Assembly (NCBI GenBank): GCA_009663005.1
Contig: CM018903.1
Location: 9,285,453 to 9,297,952 of the forward strand
Length of the DNA stretch: 12,500 bases
Origin: Actinidia chinensis
Taxonomy: Eukaryota; Streptophyta; Magnoliopsida; Ericales; Actinidiaceae
Direction: 5' to 3'
Numbering within the stretch: the stretch's first letter is position 1; every line of letters begins with the position of its first letter. Of this stretch, positions 1 through 8,270 are shown in pieces. A program made the position numbers and the translations under genes. A model generated the notes under the pieces. The model was given only the letters and a program-made list of their open reading frames with translations, had not been told where the DNA came from and made no database searches.

Positions 1-153
1 GTGTCTTCAATGTTTGAATGACTATGGAATCCTGATATAACTTTGGAATTTTTGTCCACAAACGAATTAGGGATTGAACTTAAGTCATTTTTTTAATATA
101 TAGTCGATGAATAGAATAGAAAGAGTTGCATAAAAAAATAATAAAAAATTCAA

Positions 154-207
154 GGGTAAATTACATTGACCTCCCCTGAGGTTTCAGGTTAATACACAAA
201 GTAACCC

Positions 208-238
<31 letters not shown>

Positions 239-473
239 GGGGTTTGAAATTTGTAACAGATTCTTCCATTTTGCACTGACCACCCCTGAGCTTCCGGGTA
301 AATACACAAAGCACCCCTGACTTTAAACCAACATCCTTTGTCAAAAAGACAAAAAGAAGTAACTTTGTCAGGGGTGCTTTGCGTATTAACTCATAATCCC
401 AGGGGTGGTCAGTGTAAAATGGGAGAATCTGTTACAAGTTTCAAAGCTCAGGGGAGGTCAGTGTAATTTACCC
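154..473. mobile_element. Foldback MITE, Mutator-like by target duplication length
   Basis: A 320-bp non-coding element with terminal inverted repeats. The outer 27 bp (154-180 and 447-473) are inverted copies with 26 of 27 bases identical, beginning GGGTAAATTACA. The inverted repeat continues inward: 222-321 pairs with 367-473 over about 100 bp with scattered mismatches. At the centre is a small hairpin, TTTGTC (337-342) and GACAAA (348-353). The flanks 145-153 (AAAATTCAA) and 474-482 (AAAATTTAA) form a 9-bp target site duplication with one mismatch. A 9-bp duplication is typical of Mutator-type elements, so this class is inferred; no transposase is present. The left arm carries an extra unit of about 67 bp (154-221) which makes the element asymmetric. 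Confidence 0.85.
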
Positions 474-482
474 AAAATTTAA

Positions 483-1142
483 TTCGTGTACTGAAATGAG
501 GAAGCAAATATGAATAATTTTAGTGCTTGTTTTGGTAAACTTTTTTTAAAGTTTTTCGATTTTGCTTTTTTCGGACCTTATAATCAAAAAAAAAAATATT
601 TTTAAATTTTGCTTTTTAATAGATATATGACAAGCCAAAAAAACCAAAATAAATAAAAAAACTGAAAAAATTATTGACCATCATTTTGCTTATAAGAAAA
701 AAAAATTAAATTAAAGAACCTAAAAAAAAGCCCAACCAAAAGGGCCCTTATATTAAGTGGGCCCACATCTCACAATTCCTTAATCTAATTAGGTAAAATT
801 CCAAAGTTATTGTTTGTATAAAGGATATTAGGATAACTATTGGATTCAAGATCCATATCTAGAGGTTCAAAGGTTCTATAAAAAAATGTACAAAATTGTA
901 TTCGGTAATTTTTTTTTTCCAGGGGTTCAAGTGACCCGTCAGGATCTAGCCTAGAGCCACCCATGTAAGTAACCTAATTAGGACTGAGTTCTTTTCTTTG
1001 GTAAACGAAAGCCAACAGCCACAATCAACGAAGGAATACCCCAACAACATACCAAAAACAAGAATGGCTAAACAATAGCAACGAAAAGCCCCAAAAAATC
1101 CCAAGGATTTGAGGATACCAAGGTTACAAAACCCAAACAAAA
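483..1142. other. AT-rich intergenic stretch without a recognised gene
   Basis: Rich in A and T homopolymers (for example 586-600 and 699-732), with no long reading frame that reads like a protein. The part 720-770 (AAGCCCAA followed by GGGCCC words) and the part 830-965 (GGTTCAAGTGACCC near 925) look like worn transposon sequence of a kind common between plant genes, but I cannot assign a family. A 64-residue minus-strand frame at 946-1140 has no recognisable domain. Confidence 0.5.
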
Positions 1143-1704
1143 TGTTGGAAAAGTTAAAGTTTGAGTTGAGTTTGACCTCATTTATGGGTGGGTCCCGATT
1201 TATCGAACGTATGAACCATGCGTGGAAGGATTCTACCTTCGAAGAGTAGAGAAACGTATGTATTTATGCTTCCAAAAATGGATATAAACGATACAATGAG
1301 AAAATGTTCACCGAAGTAGTACCATTGATACGGACAAATTTGGAAGTCTCACATCGAAAAAATAGGAATATTTTAAAGTCTATATACTCCAAACTAAAAT
1401 TAGCCAAAAGGAGACTTGGAGAACCAGAGGGAGTTATGAACAAAATGAGCACATCGTACCTTAGCTTTCATGTGCACCGCGGTTGGCGCCCCGCAGCCGC
1501 GAGTCGCTGTTAGCGTGGGCGATGGGCACAATGGACGCTTATAGAGGTTGCACGGCACTTAGCGCGGTGGGTGCGATGGGGGTTTGTTGAGTTAATTGGT
1601 TAATTACTTTTTTAATCCTGTAGTTAATTACAGAATAAACTCCTTGTAATTTATAATAAAAATTAAATCCCATGTTAATTTTTAATTACAGATTAACCTC
1701 CCAT

Positions 1705-1740
<36 letters not shown>

Positions 1741-2246
1741 TCTTTGATAAACAAACAACCCATATAAGCCCAAAGCCATAAGAGGGGAGTTATTGGTTGC
1801 GTTAGTGGGGGCTGTTACAATGGCTTCAATCGGTGAATAAATTCGTGACTTATCCCCATTTAAAAAATTCTATAAATACCAAAATCCTACAAGTCAAAGG
1901 ACACACAACATTCAGAGAGTTCACAGTAAGAAAAAAACAAGAGAGTTTCTGGGCATTTTGCATTAGAGATCATTCGTTGAGAGAGTGACCACAATTCTGG
2001 TTCGCCGAGCACACAGTAATCGTGCGAACTTCTGTGAGCGAGAGCGTTGACATCTTGGGAGACAAGACGACAACCAATTGTAAACACCAGTAAAGGGGCG
2101 AATTCTGTCTTAAGGAGACAATGTTGAACACTGACCTCGATCAACCTTTATGATTTTTTATTTATTATTTTTTAATACAGTTTCTATTTACCTATAATTT
2201 ATTTTTCACTTGTAAATTCAGCAGTTTACTGAATTTTATTTTAACA
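1143..2246 (+). mobile_element. Probable solo LTR (likely Ty1-copia)
   Basis: About 1.1 kb that starts TGTTGGAAAA and ends TTTTAACA, matching the TG...CA ends of plant LTRs. The 5 bp before it (1138-1142, CAAAA) and after it (2247-2251, TAAAA) agree at 4 of 5 positions, as expected for an aged 5-bp target duplication. A TATA box lies at 1871-1878, followed by a purine-rich leader and a T-rich stretch (2152-2180) that could hold the polyadenylation region. No primer binding site or coding region follows on the right, and no second copy is in the window, so an LTR left by unequal recombination fits best. A GC-rich patch (1475-1575) is unusual within it. The family call rests on general resemblance of the 3' third to copia LTRs and is inference. 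Confidence 0.55.
1871..1878 (+). promoter_or_regulatory. TATA box of the solo LTR
   Basis: TATAAATA, with CACACAACATTC about 30 bp downstream as a plausible start site. Its place in the last third of the 1143-2246 LTR is normal for U3/R organisation. It would direct transcription to the right, through the AT-rich flank. Confidence 0.5.
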
Positions 2247-2399
2247 TAAAAGACCCAAGAACACCCTTCAATGCGAACTCAGAATTTTCAATAGAGATGT
2301 TCAATGCTTGACATATTTACCAATGCTATGAAATATGTGGTAGCCAAAGAAATCATGTCAATGCCTCAAGAAAATATTTCCGTTGGTATAAATCACACC

Positions 2400-2834
2400 C
2401 AACCATCTCATTATCAGAGAAAACGACCATCGACTTACCTGGGTACTAGCAAACATAGCCTCCTAACATAGCTAGAAAGTTACAGTCAAAACCAAATGGT
2501 AGGTTCCATTGCGTGACCACAAAGAACTATCATCCTTAATCGCATTTCACTCAAGTAATCTGTCCCTTGTAGCCAATCTACCCCTGAATCATAACCATTG
2601 TACAAGGCCCCATCTAGGAACATAATGACTGAACCAAACCAGATTCCACCATGGAACTTTAATAAGCTCTTCTGTAATTGCTTGCCAAACAGACATTGTA
2701 GAATAATTTCCATTAGAGTAGGGATACGAATGACTATCAGGCCGATCAATATCTGGTACTAAGAAATTTGTAGTGTCATCCATGATTTCTTGGGTCACTT
2801 TATTCCTCCTAGGCCAATTTCCATGCCCCTTCAT
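2400..2834 (-). pseudogene. LINE reverse transcriptase, C-terminal zinc-binding (zf-RVT) fragment
   Basis: Read on the minus strand, 2834 to about 2590 encodes a stretch of the form WPRRN, then EIMDDTTNFLVP, then SNGNYSTMSVWQAI, then VPWWNLVWFSHYVPR. This spacing is characteristic of the region before and within the zf-RVT domain at the end of plant LINE-type ORF2 proteins. The motif goes on in a second frame (2590-2486, DYLSEMRLRM then LCGHAMEPT) and a third (from about 2500, FDCNF), so at least two frameshifts break it. The normal domain supplies Cys/His zinc ligands; LC and DC remnants of these are visible. There is no upstream RT or endonuclease domain, so this is a 5'-truncated relic, as LINEs often are. 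It could also derive from a host gene fusion, but the frameshifts make it non-functional. Confidence 0.75.
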
Positions 2835-2996
2835 GAATAAGATAGAACTCCAATAGATTTGGTTACCCCATTAATATGCAAAATTTGTAGATGTCATCAT
2901 GATTTATTGGTCACTTATTCCTCCAGGCCCAATTTCCATTTGCCCTCATGAATAAGATTAGAAACTACATAGATTTGGTTACCCCATTAATATGCA
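2764..2996. repeat. Direct tandem duplication, about 117 bp x 2
   Basis: The segment 2764-2880 is repeated as 2881-2996: both start AAATTTGTAG, contain CATGATTT, CAATTTCCAT and GAATAAGAT, and end CCCCATTAATATGCA. The second copy differs mainly by single-base gains and losses, several at runs of the same base (CC to C, TTT to TT, GGG to GG). The first copy overlaps the start of the LINE fragment. Confidence 0.85.
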
Positions 2997-3008
2997 TCTT
3001 AATGGGGT
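2981..3008. repeat. Perfect 10-bp inverted repeat
   Basis: ACCCCATTAA at 2981-2990 is the exact reverse complement of TTAATGGGGT at 2999-3008, with an 8-base spacer. It begins at the end of the second copy of the 117-bp duplication. No T-run follows, so it is not an obvious terminator. Confidence 0.7.
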
Positions 3009-3430
3009 TAATATGTGGTTGGTTAGAAATAGTGTACATATCATACATAGAGGAGGATGTAGGAGAAATTTTAAACAAACAAACAGACAAACATGCACCT
3101 ACATTGCCAGTCCTTAATACTGTTTAACCTTCTAGTATATTCCTTTGCAGTTACATCCAGTTCCGGCGAGTAAAACCCCTACACAGAAGTAAAAATTTAA
3201 TCCATTTCAGCCATCTGTATGAGAGCTTCTTAACTACTAACGTTATTATGTAGGATAATAACAACATTGGACATTAAAATCAAGTCTACAAATAACATAT
3301 TGCAATTGTTAGCAAACATGTATTCCAAGAGATCTAAAACTAATAAAGCAATAAGTCGTATACCAACAAGGTATAGTGACACATGACAACAATAAAATTG
3401 AAATCATACGATTAAATCGATATAAAAAAA
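3009..3430. other. AT-rich spacer without recognised content
   Basis: No gene, RNA or transposon signature seen. A short AAAC/AGAC simple repeat lies at about 3075-3092. The region ends in an A-run at 3424-3430 exactly where the composition changes to that of the large retrotransposon. Confidence 0.5.
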
Positions 3431-3433
3431 TGC

Positions 3434-4132
3434 TGTGAGGGGACAAATTACACGATTACTTCACCTGGCATTACTTAGGGCAGGGAACCTGGACAAGGCT
3501 ATCGATAATAGTGAGCAAGCTAGGTCAACCCTGTGTGGGAGTTCGGGTTCACATTCGATGGAACGCCGGCCGCTTGCTAGGACAATTGTCTCCAGCGAAG
3601 CTGTGAGGCCAGCGAGCTTGGGATCTTCTGCGCTAGAGCTCGGTGTTGTTGTAGTCGCGATTAAAGGTACATCGAAGCCAAAAGCTTTCATACATCCTGG
3701 TGCCGCTGGTTAGGAGCTCAGAACAATAACCGGGTTAGAAAGGCTTGGACGAAGGATGCAGGTCGGCATAATTTTTTAGGGAAGTGTCAGGGGGACAGAA
3801 GGTGATGACTTGCATGACAGAATGCTTCTGTTCAGCCACCATGCCATCGATAGAGACGCCGATAGTTGATCATTAGCAACCAGCCACGCCTCAAGGGTAT
3901 GGTGGGGTCAGCAGTCTACTCACTGACACAACAGTTGGCGCATATCGACACATGCCGAGCAATAGCCTATTGAGTGATGGGACAACTGGCATGTCAAGCC
4001 GTGCGTTGGGTTGGAACATAAAAGAGAACGTTGTGGTTCTCACATAGGTATGTGCAATCTGACTAAAGAAAATATATTCTCTCTCTCTAAGATTCCTGAA
4101 GTCTAGCTTGACTGTCAGAGAGCTATTTTCCA
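3434..4132 (+). repeat. 5' LTR of the Tat element
   Basis: About 0.7 kb between the TGTGAGGGG start and the primer binding site. Near its right end are a TATA-like ACATAAAAGAG (about 4016-4026), a CT-rich run (4080-4088) and TTGACTGTCAGAG, which read like the R/U5 part of Tat LTRs. The left end could equally be 3431 (TGCTGTGAGG), and the right end lies somewhere between the CA at 4131-4132 and 4139. The second LTR is needed to fix both ends and is not in the window. Reading frames inside it have no protein features. Confidence 0.6.
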
Positions 4133-4138
4133 GAAAAG

Positions 4139-4153
4139 TCCGGTGCCGTCTCT
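4139..4153 (+). other. Primer binding site
   Basis: CCGGTGCCGTCTC lies just after the LTR. GGTGCCGTCT is a typical primer binding site core in plant Tat-type elements and is complementary to a tRNA 3' end of the form AGACGGCACC(A). The bases after it (TTACTG) have diverged. The priming tRNA is not assigned. Confidence 0.6.
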
Positions 4154-4301
4154 TACTGTCATTGTGATGCATGGCAAGGTTCACCAGCTAACTGAACGAT
4201 GGGTTGAGACTTCCTTAAGCGGCCGTAGGATCACTTGCGGGTGTCTATATTTAATCTCACTTCTCATTACAAACTTTCACACCCTTAATTGGTATTGTCG
4301 T

Positions 4302-5874
4302 TATGGAAAAAAAATCGATGTAGGACATTCGCCAAGCTATTTTGATGGTATCGGCATAGAGGCAACCGCTTCGAACAGACAAGCAACTTAAGGGAGGCCC
4401 CTTTACGCACCAAAACCCAAAGGACGTTGAGAGGTTATAGACATATTGGAGGATGCACAAAAGGCGGCCAATCCACCTCTGGAAAGAACCAGGTCGGTTG
4501 CTCCCGGAGAGTAGATCATAACCGTTAGAGCGCCTGGCAAAGGCAAACTCGTCAAATGTGAACCATATGGTTAATAGTAGGCTCGCCAAAATTAGGACAA
4601 GAGGGACAAGAAGAACATCGCGACCTGAGAACAAAGACAGACCCAAAATCCTCGAGAGGGTCAGAGTAGAAGAAAGGATAAAACTCACATAAGTGGGAAA
4701 GCCAAAAGACGGACCAGTAGAATAGAACCGTGGTTGACAAGCAAACAGAGGAGTACGCCAGCAAACTATGACGGAGGTGGGGACCTTGCGGACACATGTA
4801 ATTCCAGGTTGGAATTAAGGGGAAAAGAAGATTTACACACCAAACTTGATGGGCGTAGGAGAACGGTCGTAGGCGAAAGGGTCTCGGTAGTGTCAGTGGC
4901 ATGGGCAACCCCTATCGAATGAAGGGAGGCCGTCCCTAGATATCAGACCCCATTTTCTCAACGGATCGAGGGGCTAGATCCAGCAAAGAAGTTTATGCCG
5001 TCGAGGTTTATTTTATATGATGGGAAGTCAGACTCAAGGTCCCACACGAGTCATATTAGGCAGATGATGGCTCTTTGAAACATATGGAATCCTTGATGTG
5101 CCAGGTATTCCCGTCGAGCCTGGGCGACCTCAGATTGAAGTGGTTTGATAAATTACCTCTTGGGTTGATTGAGAACTTCACAGGGTGACCCGACTCGGTA
5201 GTGGTGGAGCCCCGACTTTGTGATCAATTATGAAGTGCCCAAGGGTGTGGGATCTCTTTGATGCTAAGGAGGGCAAAGCAAGAATGAAGTAGTTTGCAAC
5301 TATAGAAAGCAGGACTAGGAGACGTACAAGAGATCGAGGGGAGGCTCGAGGACAGGTGGTGGGGTGGGAGTACAAGCTCGGGCTAACCCCCAAGAGAGAC
5401 TAGGAAAACTTGACACCGATCCTCCAATTGACCTACGGGACCTTATGTCTCGGGGTTGAAATGTCGCTTGGTTGGAGGATAATGTTCAAGCAAAGTAGAG
5501 AGAAAGACATTAGGACCACTCATGGAGCGAGTAGGGGTCTCCTCAAAAGAGCGAAGGATAATTCCATCAATTTTGCACGCCAGGCGAGGCAGGGATCAAG
5601 AGTTTCCAAAAAACCAATCCAAAATCCTTCGCCCGGATCTCGACAAACCCTAATGATAGGAAACCTGATATCATGGGAGGGGAACCCAAGAGATGCAACC
5701 AGAGGTGGAGGTGTTCTTTCACTGCGGGGGGAGAGGGAACATAGGACGGATAGCTGCCGAACCCTTAAGTTTTTTTGAGACCGGCTAGTCCAAGATGGAC
5801 ACTTGAAGGAGTTCATCGATGAAGGGAAAACCCAAGCAGAAAAGGCTGATGCCATACCAAACCAAATGTTTTGA
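4302..5874 (+). pseudogene. gag polyprotein (capsid and nucleocapsid), broken
   Basis: Gag forms the particle that packages the element RNA. The leader and N-terminal part (4302-4940) are poorly preserved. The capsid-like core is clear in pieces: PFSQRIEGL and RFILYDGKSDSRSH in frame at 4950-5075, a stop at 5076, then MCQVFPSSLGDL and LKWFDKLP in another frame (5096-5155), VINYEVPKGVGSL back in the first frame (5220-5258), a stop at 5316, YKLGLTP in a third frame (5371), and DLRDLMSR (about 5430). The tail (5755-5870) has SCRTLK and DRLVQDGHLKEFI around a stop at 5776; this is the zinc-knuckle end, with its first Cys/His in a shifted frame around a G-run at 5725-5731. At least five frame changes are visible. 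The start codon cannot be set; the true gag/pol junction is also unclear. Confidence 0.8.
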
Positions 5875-6500
5875 CCAACGAGATGGTGATGACGAAGGGG
5901 AGCGTACTACGGACGAAGAAGAGGATCGATCCTTTGGAACTATTCACATGATCGGTGGGCTGCGTGATCCAGATCTCGAAAACAGGATTAGGGGAGAAAT
6001 TCGAATTCTAAAACAAATGTATGAGGTTCTTTCGGTCCATTCGCTTGCTAAGAAGCTGAGGAAAGAAATGATAGAACCGGGGAGCATCACGTTCACCAAA
6101 GTTGACCTGGAGAGAGTGCAGCACCCCTAATCTGACCCCCTGGTCATCCAGCTCAGGATGAATAACTACGACGTCCGAAGGATCTTGATCGACACGAGAA
6201 GGTCGATCGAGGTGATGTATTACGATATTTTTAAATAGCTAAAACTCACCCAATCAGACTTAAAACTAGCACGGTCTCCCTTAGTAGGATTTAACGCTTA
6301 GTCTTACTGACCCTTGGGAAAGGTGACCCTCAAGGTTCGAGTCAAAACCTAAGAGCTGGTGATAGAGTTTGTTGTAGTGGACATCCCTTCCTTGTATAAC
6401 GCAATTGTTTGCCGAGATTGGCTACACAAGATGAAAGGCGTGGCCTCCACACTTCACCAGGTCATCAAATTTGCTACCCTGAGGCAAAGAGACACTTCAT
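5875..6500 (+). pseudogene. pol: aspartic protease region, active site lost
   Basis: The protease cleaves the Gag-Pol precursor. One frame runs from about 5880 to 6488, interrupted by stops at 6128, 6236, 6299, 6308 and 6350. It reads GTIHMIGG (5936), SITFTKVDLERVQHP (about 6085-6127), SDPLVIQLR, then [15 protein letters not shown] (6185-6229), and further on VVVDIPSLYNAI and RDWLHKMKGVASTLHQ. The catalytic triad of aspartic proteases is D-T/S-G; here Asp (6191-6193) and Thr are kept but the Gly codon reads AGA (Arg, 6197-6199), a G-to-A type change that should abolish activity even without the stops. After about 6488 the reading shifts by one base into the frame used by RT. Confidence 0.85.
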
Positions 6501-7560
6501 GGAGACCAAGTGGTGTCCAAACAATGCTACCTCGCCACGATCAACATGAAAGCGGCCATGTAGGAAGTGTAGCTGATCTAAAAAGAGCAAAAAGTCCTAG
6601 AGGACGTCGGAAGAGACCCAGAGGCCAAAGTTGTAGAGGACTTGATACACTACGAGCTGGATGAGCCAAGCTTAAATAGTTTCTTTCTCACTGGTGCAAA
6701 CTTGGAGAAATGGGAGAGAACTGAGCTCATTCAGCTCCTTAAGGCCAATATCGAGGTCTTCGCATAGACTCCCTACGAGATGCCCGTGATAGATCCTAAT
6801 TTTATCAAACACGAACTGAACATAACACCCGATGCCTGGCCAGTGAAGTAGAGAGGAAGAAGATCAGCAGTCGAACATGTGGATGCGGTCATTGAAAAAG
6901 TGGAGAAATTCAAAAAGGCAAAGGCGATAACATAGATCCTTTACCCGAGTTAGTTATCCAATACGATCGTGGTGAAAAAGAAGACCGAAAAGTGGAAAGT
7001 GTGTGTGGATTTCACAAGCCTCAACCGAGCTTGTCCTAAAGACTGTTTTCCTTTGCTAGTAGACTCAACCTCGGGGCACGCAAGGATGAGCTTCTTGGAC
7101 GCGTACCGAGGTTACCACCATATTGCCATGCACGAGCTTGATGAGGAGAAGACTGCATTCATCACGCCTCAAGACGTATATTGCAACAAGGTCATGTTGT
7201 TCGGACTGAAAAATGTTAAGGCCACATACCAGCGGATGATCACAAAAATGTTCGAGCCAATCCTAGGAAAGACTTTGGACGCTTACATTGATGATATGGT
7301 GGTCAAAAGCAGAGAAGAAGTGGACCACATTAGGGATTTTACATAAGTGTTTGCGATACTTAAAAGACATAGATTGAGACTGAACGCGACAAAATATGCC
7401 TTCGGGGTGAGCTTGGGGAAGTTTCTGGGACCTTGGTGATGAGATGGGAGATCGAAGCAAACTCAGAACAAATCACGGTAATTAACGACCTGTCAGCCCA
7501 AAGACAAAGAAGGAGGTGCAAAAAAAAGGACTGGAGATGCAGCGGCAATAAATAGATTCA
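6501..7560 (+). pseudogene. pol: reverse transcriptase, broken
   Basis: RT copies element RNA to DNA. One frame holds from about 6489 to 7432 with stops at 6561, 6570, 6579, 6765, 6849, 6933, 6951 and 7344. The linker reads DEPSLNSFFLTGANLE (about 6657-6704) and TPYEMPVIDPNFIKHEL (6768-6818). The catalytic domain has VVKKKTEKW, VCVDFTSLNRACPKDCFPL (from about 7000), SFLDAYRGYH, EEKTAFITP, LFGLKN, and the YIDDM box at 7284-7298 with both metal-binding Asp residues intact. The segment between CFPL and VDSTSGH (about 7050-7060) is a few residues shorter than usual. The thumb follows with RLRLNATKYAFGV in the same frame, then a frame change near 7433 (MRWEIEANSEQI) and another near 7500 (GDAAAINRFIRKP). 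The longest uninterrupted piece is 6969-7346. Confidence 0.92.
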
Positions 7561-7619
7561 TAAGGAAACCTTAGAGGTCCGAGGTTGTACGAGAACCACC
7601 CCCAAAGTTACAAAGATAT

Positions 7620-8270
7620 TGCCATTCGACGAAGCACTAGAGGGTGTAGAGGTACAGAACCACCTCAGAATCGATCCAACCTTGGCTTGGAAAGTTTTCA
7701 TAGACGAAGCCAAAAAAGTCAAGGGGCAGGGGCAAGAAATAGTTTGAAAAGCCCCTGAGGGGCGATCTTCAATAGTGCCTCAGACTGAATTCCCATGATA
7801 ACAACAAAACGCGTACGAGGCTGTCATTAGGGACTTCAGTCCCCAGTAAGTTAAAGATCCCCAACTCCACATTGTCAGTGACTCTAAACTAATCGTCAAC
7901 CAAGTCACAGGAAAATTTGTAGCTCGCGAGGTCAAGATAGCTAGATACTTGGCAGTGGCGAAAAACCTCCTCACCGAATTCAAAGCCGTGAAGATCGAAC
8001 AAGTGGGGAGGGATTAAAACTCGCATACAGATGCTTTAGCGGGCCTAGCGTAGATCTTTGAGGGAGAAGTGGGCTGGACCATTGCAATTGAGTTACTGTC
8101 AGTTCCCAGTCTCAAAGCTTCATGGGAACTCGTCTTAGTCAATACAGAACTGAGCCTAAATTGGATGGACCCGATCATGAATTTCATACGACACGACAGA
8201 TTGCCAAAAGACAAAAGAGAAGCACATAAAGTCTAGGTGAAGGCAACATGGTTCTGAATTTCCCCCTGGG
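7620..8270 (+). pseudogene. pol: archaeal-type RNase H (second RNase H of Tat elements), broken
   Basis: RNase H removes RNA from the RNA-DNA hybrid; Tat-lineage elements carry this archaeal-like copy behind the usual one. A single frame runs from 7676 to about 8270 with no frameshift but eight stop positions (7745, 7796/7799, 7847, 8015, 8051, 8234, 8255). It reads LAWKVFIDEAKK (7682-7717, first catalytic Asp at 7703), AYEAVIRDF (about 7811-7837), HIVSDSKLIVNQVTG (Asp about 7880), and NSHTDALAGLA (about 8018-8050, last Asp). The Glu expected just before the Tyr in the second motif appears missing. Only about 100 bp separates it from the end of the RT thumb, so the normal RNase H that should lie between them is gone. 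The C-terminal tail (8060-8230) keeps the spacing to integrase. Confidence 0.8.

Noticed and set aside
154..473. CRISPR-like array from the repeated TGACCTCCCCTG words
   Set aside because: The copies are in inverted as well as direct orientation, there are no regular spacers, and terminal inverted repeats with a target duplication show a MITE.
946..1140. 64-residue minus-strand frame with hydrophobic, Cys-rich content
   Set aside because: It has no recognisable domain, lies in AT-rich spacer and is short enough to occur by chance.
4257..4908. Two overlapping minus-strand frames of 143 and 118 residues
   Set aside because: They lie opposite the gag leader and N-terminal gag region of the same element; residues show no known motif and the two frames overlap each other. 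They read as shadows of a sense region that is poor in certain stops.
5178..5855. Minus-strand frames opposite gag
   Set aside because: The plus strand carries clear gag motifs in this stretch, so these are shadow frames.
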